64,000 nucleotides of DNA from contig UQMF01000007.1 in assembly GCA_900542145.1 (NCBI GenBank), forward strand, positions 1-64,000, in the 5' to 3' direction. Source of the stretch: an uncultured Oscillospiraceae bacterium. Its GTDB lineage: Bacteria > Bacillota > Clostridia > Oscillospirales > Ruminococcaceae. Both the position numbers and the translations under genes were made by a program. Below the pieces are notes generated by a model. That model saw only the letters and a program-made list of their open reading frames with translations, ran no database searches and had not been told where the DNA came from. Below, piece by piece: positions 35,167-43,790 of this stretch. The first letter of the stretch is position 1. Each line of letters begins with the position of its first letter.

Positions 35167-35268
35167 AAAAACTCCAGATTCACACATTTCATCATAAAGC
35201 GACAGGAACAGAAGCCAAAAGCAGGGTTCTCACAAGTTAATAGGTTAATTAGCTAATATTCCGCATTT

Positions 35269-35297
35269 ATTATAAACCATAATAATTGAAATGTCAA
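35269..35297 (-). promoter_or_regulatory. Promoter of chemoreceptor gene
   Basis: On the minus strand: TTGACA, 17 bp, TATAAT. A 10-bp palindrome ATTAGCTAAT (35248-35257) sits just downstream of the start of transcription. Confidence 0.82.
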
Positions 35298-35386
35298 CTG
35301 ATTATGAGTGTTTCCGACATATTTTTTGCATGGATACGCAAATACCCCCGGAAGCCAACTCCCGGGGGCAAACTTGCTGTGCGGTT

Positions 35387-38368
35387 TTATTCCACGTTCT
35401 TGAGCGCTTCGCTCTTGGAAACTCTGGACACCTTGCGCATTTGCAGGAGCGCCACCACGATGTAGCAGCCAAGCCCTGTCAGGAACATGACAAGATATGT
35501 CACTGGACTCATCGACATGGGGAAGTACCCTGTCATCATAGTATACAGATATCCGTTGACTATAAGCTTCATCGCAACGTCAATGAACGGAATAGCTATC
35601 AGAAGTCCCAGGATAACGGCGAAGGTCGTGGAGGCAATATACAGAGCGGCAATCTCGCCATTCCGGAAGCCGAGGATCTTCGTCATCGCAATGGACTGGA
35701 AGTTCCGCTCAATGACCTGCTTGCACAGGACATACACAACGATAATGAAGAACAGCGCTCCGAACCACTTTATAATGTTCATCATTCCGCCCATGGAAAC
35801 CATCAGCTGAGTAGAAAGCTTGGTGTAGTCGCTTGCTGTGATCACCGTTGCAACATCGTCGTCCGGCAGCTCCGTAAGTTTGCTGTCGGAGAAGTAGCCG
35901 GTGAAATACCCCTCGTCCTTGCCGAAGGTGCCGTCAAAGTCGTCTATGTTCATGAATACCGCCAGGGAGGATTCGTAATCGTACACTCCGGCTATCTCCA
36001 GCGTGTAGGAAGTGTCGCGCTTGTACTTCTCGTCCAGGGTGATCGTGTCACCAGTGTTCAGTCCGAACTTCGCGTTCACGCCGGTGGATATCAGCACCTT
36101 GCCTGCGGGCACTTCCGCGTGAATGTACTGGCTGTCCTTTACCGTGCCGTACACCGTGATACTGTCGGTGAGGTAGCCGGGCTTGGTGTAGTCATACGAC
36201 GCCATCGCGAATTTCTCCGCGCCGCTGTCGGTGACTTCCGCCGCTTCGTCGCAGTCGTAAACGACGTACTGGTATTCGCTTATCATGTCCCGGGTAACGA
36301 TGTCCTGGTACTCATTGAGCATTCTCGGCATCATATCTCCGAATGCAATAAGCACGGAGCCGAACAGGATTCCTACGATCATTACGATATATCCCGGCAG
36401 GTTCGTGAAGAAAATACGCAGGCTGAATCTCGTTCTGAAAGGGATTTTGGTATTCAGCCGCATTGCCTTTTTGTTTCGGTTCTTCCGCAGGTCATGCCGC
36501 AGGAATTTCAGAGGGCTTAGCTTCAGTTTTGTGGTCAGCACTATAATGTTGATCACCAGCATGAGGATTATCGGAACGACCGTCGAAAGAATGAACGCCG
36601 ACGGATCCCACACGACAACATAATCCGTGAGGGAGTAGCTGCTGCGGTAGAGGTCAACGCAGTAATCCTTGAGTGCCGTGTATCCCAGGATATTTCCGAC
36701 GACCGCCGCTGCCAGCGTCACAATTATCGGCAGAACCATGTAGTGGCGAACCAGCTCGCCCCTGGTGTACCCGGAAGCACGCAGGGTTCCGATAACGCCT
36801 GCTTCCGTCGTGATGGTGTTGGAGATTGTGACCGCAAAGATGAACGCAATAAGTCCGATCATCATGTAGCACATTACCATCGTTCCGGCTTCGTCGCCGC
36901 CGATATCGTCAATCGAGAATGTGATCGCCTGGTTCAGATACCGCGGAATGTAGTTATCCACCGCCACGATATCCGTCTTGTCTATCTCGTCCTCGAATGC
37001 TTCGTCCTCGGGCATTTCGTAATCCGTGCCGTTTATCTCGGCGTCAGCGGCGTCCTCCACGATACCGAACAGGAAGTCGTCAAGCTCCACGGAGAGCTCC
37101 TCCCTGCCGGGCTTCTTCACGGAATCCAGGTATGCGTCCCTGAACTCCTCCTCGGTGGGGCCGGAGTACTCCTCGCCGCGGATTGCAGCGTCAACGGACT
37201 TCCCGATTATCCCGAAGGCGAAATCGTCCACGTCAACGGAAAGCTCCGATTTGTACGGCTTCCGGATCTCGTCAAGGTAATGCGCCAGGATCTCCTGCTG
37301 GGACGGCATTGCCGAATCGCCGCCGGAAATCATCGTGTTCACCGTGCTCTCGATAAGGGAGAAGGTGTAGTCGTCTACCTCCACGGAGAGCGCGGACTTG
37401 TCCGGCTTTTCCCCGGTGGTCATCAGAAGCTGCGCGTATTCCGCCGCGCCGGTCTGGGCGTTCTGGGAAACCTCCGTCATCTTCTCTTCGATGGACTTCT
37501 GGTAGATCTCAGCGTATTCCTTCGCGCCCTTTTCAACGCTGTCGGTGACCTCGTTCACCTTGTCCTCGAAGTTCTTCCTGAATATCTCGCCGTACTCCTC
37601 GCCAGCCTTCTCAAGCTTTTCGGTGAGCGCGTCCACCTGTACCTTTACGATGTCTTCGTCGTAATCCGTGAGTTCGTCCTTGACCACGTCAAGGAACTTG
37701 TCGGAACGCTCCGCCGCTTCGATGTCGTCCGCCGGCTCGGTATTGTAGAGCCATGCGTAATTGTACTCGATACTGCGGCTTCCCACTGTGTCGAATCCTG
37801 CCTGGGTCATGACCGCAACGGAGAAGTGCACGGAATCAAACATGGAGTCGGTGTTCTCCTGGAACAGCGTGCTGTAATTCGGAAGCGCGATGAATCCGGT
37901 GATGGTGAGGTCCTTCTTGTTCAGCGTGATGTGATCTCCCACGCTGATGTCATTGTTCTTCGCGAATACGCGGTCGATGGCTATTTCGTCCTCGCCGGAC
38001 GGCATTACGCCGCTAAGCAGGCAGGGCTTGTTGATCTCGGTTTCCTGGGAGTACACGCGGATCACCGCACCGGTGACCGGCTCCTCCTCGTCGAAATAGC
38101 TGTTGCTGTACAGCTTCATGCCGCCCTTTTCCTCAAAGATGGCGCGGAGCTCCTCGGGGAGGGGCTTGTCGAAGGTTATGTGCCCGTCCTCCAGGGTGTA
38201 TTTCTCAAAGCTGTCGTAGTATGCCTGCTTCAGGCTCTCGTTGGATACTCTCATTCCCGAGCATATCGAGATGAGCAGAATCATCATGATGGATATGGCG
38301 GCGTATTTCGCCCAGTCCTTCGCCAGCTCCCTGGGCAGCCGTCTGTTAAGCGGATTTCTCATCGTCAC
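35387..38368 (-). CDS. FtsX/MacB-type ABC transporter permease with internal repeats
   Basis: 993 aa. TM1 at about 20-40, a long extracytoplasmic region (40-490), then an FtsX core (about 495-640), a second soluble domain and a last FtsX core near the C-terminus. The extracytoplasmic part contains a helical stretch with AxxYAEI-like repeats (250-320) and three tandem 49-residue units (321-465) with the core SELSVDVDDFAFGII. Together with the ATPase 6 bp upstream it forms an ABC exporter or mechanotransmission system of the MacB/BceB kind. Substrate unknown. Confidence 0.88.
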   Translation of the reverse strand: MTMRNPLNRRLPRELAKDWAKYAAISIMMILLISICSGMRVSNESLKQAYYDSFEKYTLEDGHITFDKPLPEELRAIFEEKGGMKLYSNSYFDEEEPVTGAVIRVYSQETEINKPCLLSGVMPSGEDEIAIDRVFAKNNDISVGDHITLNKKDLTITGFIALPNYSTLFQENTDSMFDSVHFSVAVMTQAGFDTVGSRSIEYNYAWLYNTEPADDIEAAERSDKFLDVVKDELTDYDEDIVKVQVDALTEKLEKAGEEYGEIFRKNFEDKVNEVTDSVEKGAKEYAEIYQKSIEEKMTEVSQNAQTGAAEYAQLLMTTGEKPDKSALSVEVDDYTFSLIESTVNTMISGGDSAMPSQQEILAHYLDEIRKPYKSELSVDVDDFAFGIIGKSVDAAIRGEEYSGPTEEEFRDAYLDSVKKPGREELSVELDDFLFGIVEDAADAEINGTDYEMPEDEAFEDEIDKTDIVAVDNYIPRYLNQAITFSIDDIGGDEAGTMVMCYMMIGLIAFIFAVTISNTITTEAGVIGTLRASGYTRGELVRHYMVLPIIVTLAAAVVGNILGYTALKDYCVDLYRSSYSLTDYVVVWDPSAFILSTVVPIILMLVINIIVLTTKLKLSPLKFLRHDLRKNRNKKAMRLNTKIPFRTRFSLRIFFTNLPGYIVMIVGILFGSVLIAFGDMMPRMLNEYQDIVTRDMISEYQYVVYDCDEAAEVTDSGAEKFAMASYDYTKPGYLTDSITVYGTVKDSQYIHAEVPAGKVLISTGVNAKFGLNTGDTITLDEKYKRDTSYTLEIAGVYDYESSLAVFMNIDDFDGTFGKDEGYFTGYFSDSKLTELPDDDVATVITASDYTKLSTQLMVSMGGMMNIIKWFGALFFIIVVYVLCKQVIERNFQSIAMTKILGFRNGEIAALYIASTTFAVILGLLIAIPFIDVAMKLIVNGYLYTMMTGYFPMSMSPVTYLVMFLTGLGCYIVVALLQMRKVSRVSKSEALKNVE
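36974..37408 (-). repeat. Three tandem 49-residue repeats in the FtsX permease
   Basis: Units start at residues 321, 370 and 419, each KP...(S/E)xLSV(E/D)(V/L)DD(Y/F)xF. Spacing is 49 residues between the first and second and between the second and third. DNA identity is only moderate, so the duplication is not recent. Confidence 0.8.
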
Positions 38369-38374
38369 CCTCCA

Positions 38375-39073
38375 TTACCAGTCAAGTTCGTCCGCAGTAA
38401 GCTTGTGGTCGTTGGTAACGACCTTGCGTATCATTCCGTCGCGGAGCTTGACAACCTTGTCCGCCATGTCCTTGATGGCTTCGTTGTGGGTAACCATTAT
38501 GATAGTAGTGTTGTATTTCTGGTTGACGGTTTCGATCAGCTTCAGAATCTCCTTGGAGGTGTTGTAGTCCAGGGCGCCCGTCGGCTCGTCGCACAGGAGT
38601 ATATCCGGATTCTTGACGATCGCGCGTCCGATGGAGCACCTCTGCTGCTGTCCGCCGGAAAGCTGCGACGGGAGCTTGTGGCGGTGCTCGTAAAGTCCCA
38701 GCGTTTTCAGAATATCGTCTACGTCCAGCGGATTGTCGCTGAGGTAGGCTCCGGTTTCCACGTTTTCCTTTATGTTGAGGTTAGGGATAAGATTGTACAT
38801 CTGGAATATGTAGCCGAGGTGTCTGCGGCGATAGTCCGTCAGCGCCCTCTCCTTCATGTTCTCGATCTTCTCGCCGCTTATCGAAATATATCCGCTGTCA
38901 GCGTCGTCGATTCCGCCGATGATGTTCAGCAGCGTGGATTTTCCGCTTCCGGACGGTCCCAGCAGCACGCAGAACTCTCCCTTTTCCACGCCGAAGCTGA
39001 TTCCCTTCAGCACCTCCACCTTGCTTTCGCCGGCGCCGTAGCTTTTCTTGATGTCACTTATCTCAATAAACAT
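38375..39073 (-). CDS. MacB/LolD-type ABC transporter ATPase
   Basis: 232 aa from ATG 39073 (GGAAAGGA upstream). Walker A GPSGSGKST (39-47), signature LSGGQQQRCSIGRA, Walker B ILLCDEPTGALD, H-loop MVTHNE. Its gene precedes the permease by 6 bp. A consensus promoter overlaps a dyad operator just upstream, so the pair is probably induced by a repressor-binding ligand. Confidence 0.93.
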   Translation of the reverse strand: MFIEISDIKKSYGAGESKVEVLKGISFGVEKGEFCVLLGPSGSGKSTLLNIIGGIDDADSGYISISGEKIENMKERALTDYRRRHLGYIFQMYNLIPNLNIKENVETGAYLSDNPLDVDDILKTLGLYEHRHKLPSQLSGGQQQRCSIGRAIVKNPDILLCDEPTGALDYNTSKEILKLIETVNQKYNTTIIMVTHNEAIKDMADKVVKLRDGMIRKVVTNDHKLTADELDW

Positions 39074-39106
39074 GACCACAGTTCCTTTCCTGATTACCAA
39101 TACATT

Positions 39107-39128
39107 TGAACGACTGTTCATACGTTCA
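39107..39128. promoter_or_regulatory. Dyad operator at ABC transporter promoter
   Basis: TGAACG, 10 bp, CGTTCA: a 22-bp inverted repeat immediately downstream of the -10 box, with a central TGTTCA. The form fits TetR-family repressors. No regulator gene is adjacent. Confidence 0.65.
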
Positions 39129-39155
39129 TTATATCACGATTTCACGATTAGTCAA
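39128..39155 (-). promoter_or_regulatory. Promoter of ABC transporter operon
   Basis: On the minus strand: TTGACT, 16 bp, TATAAT. The downstream dyad touches the -10. Confidence 0.8.
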
Positions 39156-39210
39156 TACTAATATAGCTAAAATGCGGTATTCTGCAACGGATTTCGTCGA
39201 ACTTAACAAA

Positions 39211-39230
39211 TAGTTAGACTTGCCTAACTA
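39211..39230. promoter_or_regulatory. Second dyad upstream of ABC transporter promoter
   Basis: TAGTTAG, 6 bp, CTAACTA: a perfect 7-bp inverted repeat about 55 bp upstream of the -35. Possible activator or repressor site. Confidence 0.5.
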
Positions 39231-39265
39231 CATTCTTTATGTATTATACCAGTCAGAAAAGCGCA

Positions 39266-39300
39266 AAACAAAACCGCCATGGGAGTAATCCCACAGCGGC
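39266..39300 (-). terminator. Terminator after exonuclease gene
   Basis: GC-rich stem (CCGCTGTGGG / CCCATGGCGG, two mismatched pairs) followed on the minus strand by TTTTGTTTT. Confidence 0.75.
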
Positions 39301-39307
39301 GATGGAT

Positions 39308-39844
39308 TTATATGGCTAACTGGAATTTCCGGACGCTGGAGAGAATGTCCGCGCCGCTCGCGATGTACCGCAGGAGTATTTCCGCGCAGGCACGGCTGTC
39401 GCTCGCCGCATGATGGTGGTCCAGCGCAATCCCGTAGTAGTCGCAGAGAACGTCCAGACCGTGCTTCATTCCGGGAAGAAGCCGCCTGCCCATCTGGACC
39501 GTGCACAGGTAATCCGTGGTGCGCCGCCAGGCTATCCCGTAATCCCTAAGACAGCTGCGGAGTACGCTCAGGTCGAACACCGCGTTGTGCGCAACGAGTG
39601 TTCCGCTCTCCATTATCGGCGCTATCTCGCGCCACACCTCCGGGAATGTCGGTGAATTCCTGACGGACTCGGCGCTGATCCCCGTCAGCTTCGTGTTGAA
39701 GTAATCGAAGTGCGTTTCCGGATCAACTAGCGTGTAGTAATCGTCCGCGATTCTGCCGTTCCTTATTATAGTGATCCCGATGGCGCTCATTCTGTCGTTA
39801 GCTCGGTTCGGGGTTTCCACGTCAAAAACCACATAGTCGTGCAT
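39308..39844 (-). CDS. 3'-5' exonuclease, DnaQ/DEDDh family
   Basis: 178 aa from ATG 39844 (GGAAGGA upstream). Exo I VVFDVETPN, Exo II around VAHNAVFDLSVLRSCL, Exo III HHHAASDSRACAEILL: all acidic residues and the His of the DEDDh site are present. Stand-alone proofreading-type nuclease, or RNase T-like; exact substrate unknown. 17 bp after the phosphatase gene in one operon. Confidence 0.85.
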   Translation of the reverse strand: MHDYVVFDVETPNRANDRMSAIGITIIRNGRIADDYYTLVDPETHFDYFNTKLTGISAESVRNSPTFPEVWREIAPIMESGTLVAHNAVFDLSVLRSCLRDYGIAWRRTTDYLCTVQMGRRLLPGMKHGLDVLCDYYGIALDHHHAASDSRACAEILLRYIASGADILSSVRKFQLAI

Positions 39845-39861
39845 TGTATTTTCCTTCCTGC

Positions 39862-40413
39862 TCAGGCAAGCTTCATCAGCTTGCAGTTCTCTATGCCGGC
39901 GCTCCAGAATTCCGATATGGGGAGATTCCGAACCTGGCACACAATACTGGAATTCATCGCTCCGTGCCCCACGATAAGAATATCCTTCCCGTGGTCGAGC
40001 AGCGGTCTGACTACCTCCCGGAGGAACTCACCCGTCCGGGCAAACAGCTGCTCGAAGCTCTCGCCGCCCTCCACGGGTCTGACGTACTTCTCCGGCGCAA
40101 GGAAAAGCTCCCGGACTGGGCTTTCCGGGTCCTGGAAGCAGCTTTCAGTTCCCTCGCACACGCCGAAACTCATCTCCATCAGACGATCGTCCGTGATTAT
40201 CGGGATATTCCGACCGCGCAGCACTATCTCCGCCGTTTCCCTAGCGCGTATCAGCGGCGAGGAATAGCACACGTCAAAGTGCACGTCCGCGTATTCCTCC
40301 CGGGCACGCTCCGCCATCTCCCTGCCCTGCTGGTTCAGGGGAATATCCGTCCTGCCCTGTAGTTTGTGCTTCTCGTTCCAGTCTGTCTTTCCGTGTCGCA
40401 TTATGTAAAGCAT
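39862..40413 (-). CDS. Histidine phosphatase family protein
   Basis: 183 aa. Phosphohistidine motif MRHGKTDWNEKHKLQGRTDIPLNQQG at the N-terminus, the second Arg in SSPLIRARETAEI, and the late His in LIVGHGAMNSS. Cofactor-independent phosphatase of the phosphoglycerate mutase-like family; substrate not known. GGAGGA precedes the start. Divergent from plsC. Confidence 0.88.
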   Translation of the reverse strand: MLYIMRHGKTDWNEKHKLQGRTDIPLNQQGREMAERAREEYADVHFDVCYSSPLIRARETAEIVLRGRNIPIITDDRLMEMSFGVCEGTESCFQDPESPVRELFLAPEKYVRPVEGGESFEQLFARTGEFLREVVRPLLDHGKDILIVGHGAMNSSIVCQVRNLPISEFWSAGIENCKLMKLA

Positions 40414-40451
40414 TGCTCTTCCTCCATTCGTTCTTTATTTCCACACAGATG

Positions 40452-40480
40452 ATTATAGCACACACCTGCGCACTTGTCAA
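40452..40480 (-). promoter_or_regulatory. Promoter of phosphatase-exonuclease operon
   Basis: On the minus strand: TTGACA, 17 bp, TATAAT. Its -35 lies 12 bp from the -35 of the divergent plsC promoter. Confidence 0.85.
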
Positions 40481-40492
40481 ATAAAAATCCCC

Positions 40493-40521
40493 TTGAAAAA
40501 AGGGCGGAAGTATGTTATAAT
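40493..40521 (+). promoter_or_regulatory. Promoter of plsC-lipid kinase operon
   Basis: TTGAAA, 17 bp, TATAAT. Confidence 0.82.
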
Positions 40522-40558
40522 TTGATTACAAACATAAACCGGACGGTGGGTGATATAA

Positions 40559-41293
40559 ATGAAGATCGTCGCTATTATTCTTATTTCCCTGGTAATATTT
40601 ATCCTGCTGCCTTTCCTCTTCCTGTTCATCTGCGGATTGTTCGTGGACGCGAAGAAGCAGTACGACCGGGACAGCAGATTCTTCCGGGGACTGCTGGACG
40701 GCTCCACCACGGTGATCCTGTGGTGCCTGGGAGTACGGTACAACATTGTCGGGGAGGAGAAATTCCCGGCGGAGGGGAACTTCCTCTTTATCAGCAACCA
40801 CCGGTCGAACTACGATCCCATAATCCAGTGGACCGTATTCAAGCGCTACAAGATCTCATTCATCTCCAAAAAGGAGAATTTCCGGATACCCATGTACGGC
40901 AGGCTGATTCACCGCTGCTGCTTCATGCCGATCGACCGCAAGAATCCGCGAAAGGCAATGGAAACCGTAAACCGCGCCGCCCGGCTGCTGACCGAAACCG
41001 GGAACTCCGTCGGAGTGTACCCCGAGGGCAAGCGCAGCAAGGAATGCCGCCTGCTTCCATTCCACAGCGGAGTTCTGAAGGTCGCCCAGAAGGCAGGCAG
41101 ACCGATAGTCGTATCCACCATCGAGGGCACGGAAAACATATTCAGAAACATCAGACGGTTCAGAAAAACCGTGGTCACAATAAAAATACTGGAAACCATT
41201 GACGCAGACAGGGTGAAGTCCACCAAGACATCCGAACTGAGCGACTACTGCGCCGGGCTGATGAAAAACGAACTGGAGGAGCAGGAACCATGA
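40559..41293 (+). CDS. plsC: 1-acyl-sn-glycerol-3-phosphate acyltransferase
   Basis: 244 aa. N-terminal membrane anchor (about 3-27), acyltransferase box NHRSNYD (HX4D type) and YPEGKRSK. Acylates lysophosphatidic acid to phosphatidic acid at the membrane. Overlaps the lipid kinase gene by 4 bp (ATGA), making a phospholipid module. Confidence 0.9.
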   Translation: MKIVAIILISLVIFILLPFLFLFICGLFVDAKKQYDRDSRFFRGLLDGSTTVILWCLGVRYNIVGEEKFPAEGNFLFISNHRSNYDPIIQWTVFKRYKISFISKKENFRIPMYGRLIHRCCFMPIDRKNPRKAMETVNRAARLLTETGNSVGVYPEGKRSKECRLLPFHSGVLKVAQKAGRPIVVSTIEGTENIFRNIRRFRKTVVTIKILETIDADRVKSTKTSELSDYCAGLMKNELEEQEP

Positions 41294-42180
41294 TATACGC
41301 ATTATACAATCCCCTTGCCGGAAACCAGACCTGCGAGGAGCAGTCCAGGAAGCTCTGCGGGCTGTACGGCGCGGACGAGCTCACACTACGCAGCATGGCG
41401 GACATCGACTATGCGGAATTCTTCTCCGCGATCTCTGCGGACGACAAGGTGATAATCTGCGGCGGCGACGGTACGCTGAACCGCTTCGTCAACGACACCC
41501 GGGGGATAGAATTCTCCAACGAGATCCTGTATTACGCGGCAGGCAGCGGCAACGACTTCCTGCGCGATATCGGAAAAGAAAAAGGCGAACCTCCGTTCAG
41601 GATAAACGAGTACATAAAGGATCTGCCCTCAGTTACCGTCAATGGTAAGGAAACGCTCTTCATCAACGCCATCGGATTCGGTATTGACGGATACTGCTGC
41701 GAGGTCGGCGACGAAATGCGAAAAAAGTCGAACGGCAAGCCGGTGAACTACACAAGTATCGCCATCAAGGGGCTTCTCTACGATTTCAAGCCCACTGACG
41801 CCACCGTGATAATCGACGGAAAGGAAACGCGCTACAAGAAAGTCTGGATCGCCCCCACCATGCACGGGAGATTCTACGGCGGCGGAATGATAGCCGCCCC
41901 CGATCAGCGCCGCGACGCCCCGGACGGGAAGTTCTCCGTGGTGATCTGGCACGGCTCCGGGAAGCTGAAAACGCTGATGGTGTTCCCGTCGATATTCAAG
42001 GGCGAACACGTCAAGCACACCGAGTGTATCGACATCGTGAAAGCCGATGATGTGACCGTGAAATTCGACAAGCCCTGCGCGCTCCAGATCGACGGCGAAA
42101 CTATCCTCAGCGTGACAGAATACAGCGCGAAGAGCAGCGCCCGAATGAGAGAAGAAAGAGCGGCTGCGCAAACCACATAA
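41290..42180 (+). CDS. Diacylglycerol kinase family lipid kinase
   Basis: 296 aa. DAGK catalytic domain: IICGGDGTLNRFVND, AAGSGNDFLRDIG and, later, HGRFYGGGMIAAPDQRRDAPDGKFSVVI. This is the DgkB/YegS fold. Phosphorylates diacylglycerol or a related lipid, which would recycle lipid to phosphatidate beside PlsC. Terminator follows. Confidence 0.88.
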   Translation: MIYALYNPLAGNQTCEEQSRKLCGLYGADELTLRSMADIDYAEFFSAISADDKVIICGGDGTLNRFVNDTRGIEFSNEILYYAAGSGNDFLRDIGKEKGEPPFRINEYIKDLPSVTVNGKETLFINAIGFGIDGYCCEVGDEMRKKSNGKPVNYTSIAIKGLLYDFKPTDATVIIDGKETRYKKVWIAPTMHGRFYGGGMIAAPDQRRDAPDGKFSVVIWHGSGKLKTLMVFPSIFKGEHVKHTECIDIVKADDVTVKFDKPCALQIDGETILSVTEYSAKSSARMREERAAAQTT

Positions 42181-42185
42181 AAAAT

Positions 42186-42219
42186 ACAGCTGGAGAGTTT
42201 GAATCTCCAGCTGTTTTTA
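42186..42219. terminator. Terminator after lipid kinase gene
   Basis: 11-bp perfect stem ACAGCTGGAGA, 7-nt loop, then TTTTTA; A residues on the left make it useful for the convergent transporter gene too. Confidence 0.88.
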
Positions 42220-42222
42220 TTT

Positions 42223-43596
42223 TCAGCCCGGCAGGAAAGTCCGAACGATTCCGATGACAAAAAGCACAAGCACCATCGCCGGAAGCACATAGGTCATGTA
42301 GCCCCTCAGGAATTTACGGAGCCTGAGTCCCTTTCCGGTGTTCGCCTCGGCAATGTAGTTATCCCAGCCCCAGCCCTTCTTCGTGGTGCAGAACAGTATC
42401 ATCACAAGGGAGCCTAACGGGAGGATAATGTTGCTGACAAGGAAATCCTCCAGGTCCATTATCGTGGAGCCTTCGCCAAGGGGCTGAATGAAGCTGAGCA
42501 GGTTGAATCCCAGGCAGCACGGGAGCGACAGCACGAACAGCAGTATTCCGTTGACGATGCACGCCTTCTTTCTGCCACAGCCGAACAGGTCCTGGGTGCA
42601 GGCGGTGATCTCCTCAAATACCGCGAGAACGGTGGAGAGCGCCGCAAAGGACATGAATACAAAGAACAGGCTTCCCCATATCCTGCCGCCGGGAAGATTG
42701 TTGAAAATATTCGGCAGCGTTATGAATATCAGGCTGGGTCCGCTGTTTACGTCCACGTTGTACGCGAAGCACGCCGGGAAAATGATAAGTCCCGAGGAGA
42801 GCGCCACCAGCGTGTCCAGCAGGGCAACGTTCACGGATTCCCCGAGCAGGGTCCTTTCCTTGCCGATATAGCTTCCGAAAATAGCCATGGCGCCGATTCC
42901 AAGGCTCAGGGTGAAGAACGCCTGGTTCATGGCGTTGACGATAATGCTGCCGATACCGGCTTCATTTACTTCGTCGATGTCCGGCATGAGGTAGAATGCA
43001 AGTCCCTTTTCACCGCCCGGGACGAAGAAGCTGTTTATCGCCAGCAGCACCATTATTGCGAGCAGGGCAAGCATCATGACCTTGGTCACGCGCTCAAGTC
43101 CGTTCTTCAGTCCGATGGAGCACACGATGACCGCCGCCGCAATGACTATCGCCATATACAGTATCATCATCGGGGCGTCAGAAAGCATACTCCCGAACTG
43201 CGCCGACACTCCCTCGGAGTCCAGACCGGACAGCTCGCCCGTCGCCGTGGACACGAAATACCGCACCATCCAGCCGGCTACGGTGGTGTAAAACATCATC
43301 AGCATGTAGCCGCCAGCCATGGCTACCTTTCCGTGAATATGCCACTTTGTTCCCTTCGGCTCAAGCTGCTGGTACATTCTGACCGGGCTTTTCTGCGCCG
43401 CTCTGCCGATGGAGAATTCCATGGTCAGCACCGGAATACCCAGAATCGCCAGGAAGAGAAGATATATCAGCACGAATATTCCGCCGCCGTTCTCGCCCAC
43501 AACGTAGGGAAACTTCCACACGTTGCCTATTCCGATGGCGCAGCCGGCACTCAGCAGAATGAATCCCAGTCTGCTGCCAAGCTTTTCTCTGCTCAT
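42223..43596 (-). CDS. Sodium-dependent transporter, NSS family
   Basis: 457 aa, about 11-12 membrane segments. N-terminal hallmark LGFILLSAGCAIGIGNVWKFPYVVGENGGG (Na+ and substrate site of LeuT), then YLLFLAILGIPVLTMEFSIGRA. Likely a Na+-coupled amino acid importer; substrate unknown. The promoter has a dyad around its -35 box. Confidence 0.92.
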   Translation of the reverse strand: MSREKLGSRLGFILLSAGCAIGIGNVWKFPYVVGENGGGIFVLIYLLFLAILGIPVLTMEFSIGRAAQKSPVRMYQQLEPKGTKWHIHGKVAMAGGYMLMMFYTTVAGWMVRYFVSTATGELSGLDSEGVSAQFGSMLSDAPMMILYMAIVIAAAVIVCSIGLKNGLERVTKVMMLALLAIMVLLAINSFFVPGGEKGLAFYLMPDIDEVNEAGIGSIIVNAMNQAFFTLSLGIGAMAIFGSYIGKERTLLGESVNVALLDTLVALSSGLIIFPACFAYNVDVNSGPSLIFITLPNIFNNLPGGRIWGSLFFVFMSFAALSTVLAVFEEITACTQDLFGCGRKKACIVNGILLFVLSLPCCLGFNLLSFIQPLGEGSTIMDLEDFLVSNIILPLGSLVMILFCTTKKGWGWDNYIAEANTGKGLRLRKFLRGYMTYVLPAMVLVLFVIGIVRTFLPG

Positions 43597-43640
43597 TAGT
43601 AAAAACCTCCGCTGTTTATCTTTCAGACATGACTTATATT

Positions 43641-43669
43641 ATGATACTCTTTATTCGCGGATTTGTCAA
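43641..43669 (-). promoter_or_regulatory. Promoter of NSS transporter with flanking dyad
   Basis: On the minus strand: TTGACA, 17 bp, TATCAT. TTATTCGC (43651-43658) and GCGAATAA (43670-43677) form an inverted repeat around the -35. Confidence 0.75.
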
Positions 43670-43724
43670 GCGAATAAATGGAAAATGCGCATAAATAAAT
43701 CATCGCGCAAATGAAATAAACCGA

Positions 43725-43753
43725 TTGACAAAAAGCCGGAATTGTGATATCAT
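43725..43753 (+). promoter_or_regulatory. Promoter of DUF4867 gene
   Basis: TTGACA, 17 bp, TATCAT. Confidence 0.82.
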
Positions 43754-43790
43754 CTAATTGGCATATCAAATATGAAAGGACCCTTAAATC

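Noticed and set aside
35291..36520. 409-codon plus-strand frame opposite the end of the permease
   Set aside because: Antisense shadow; lies downstream of a promoter directed the other way.
36743..39109. Long plus-strand open frame opposite the FtsX permease and ABC ATPase
   Set aside because: It is antisense to two clear genes, has no ribosome binding site and its composition follows from GC-rich codons on the other strand.
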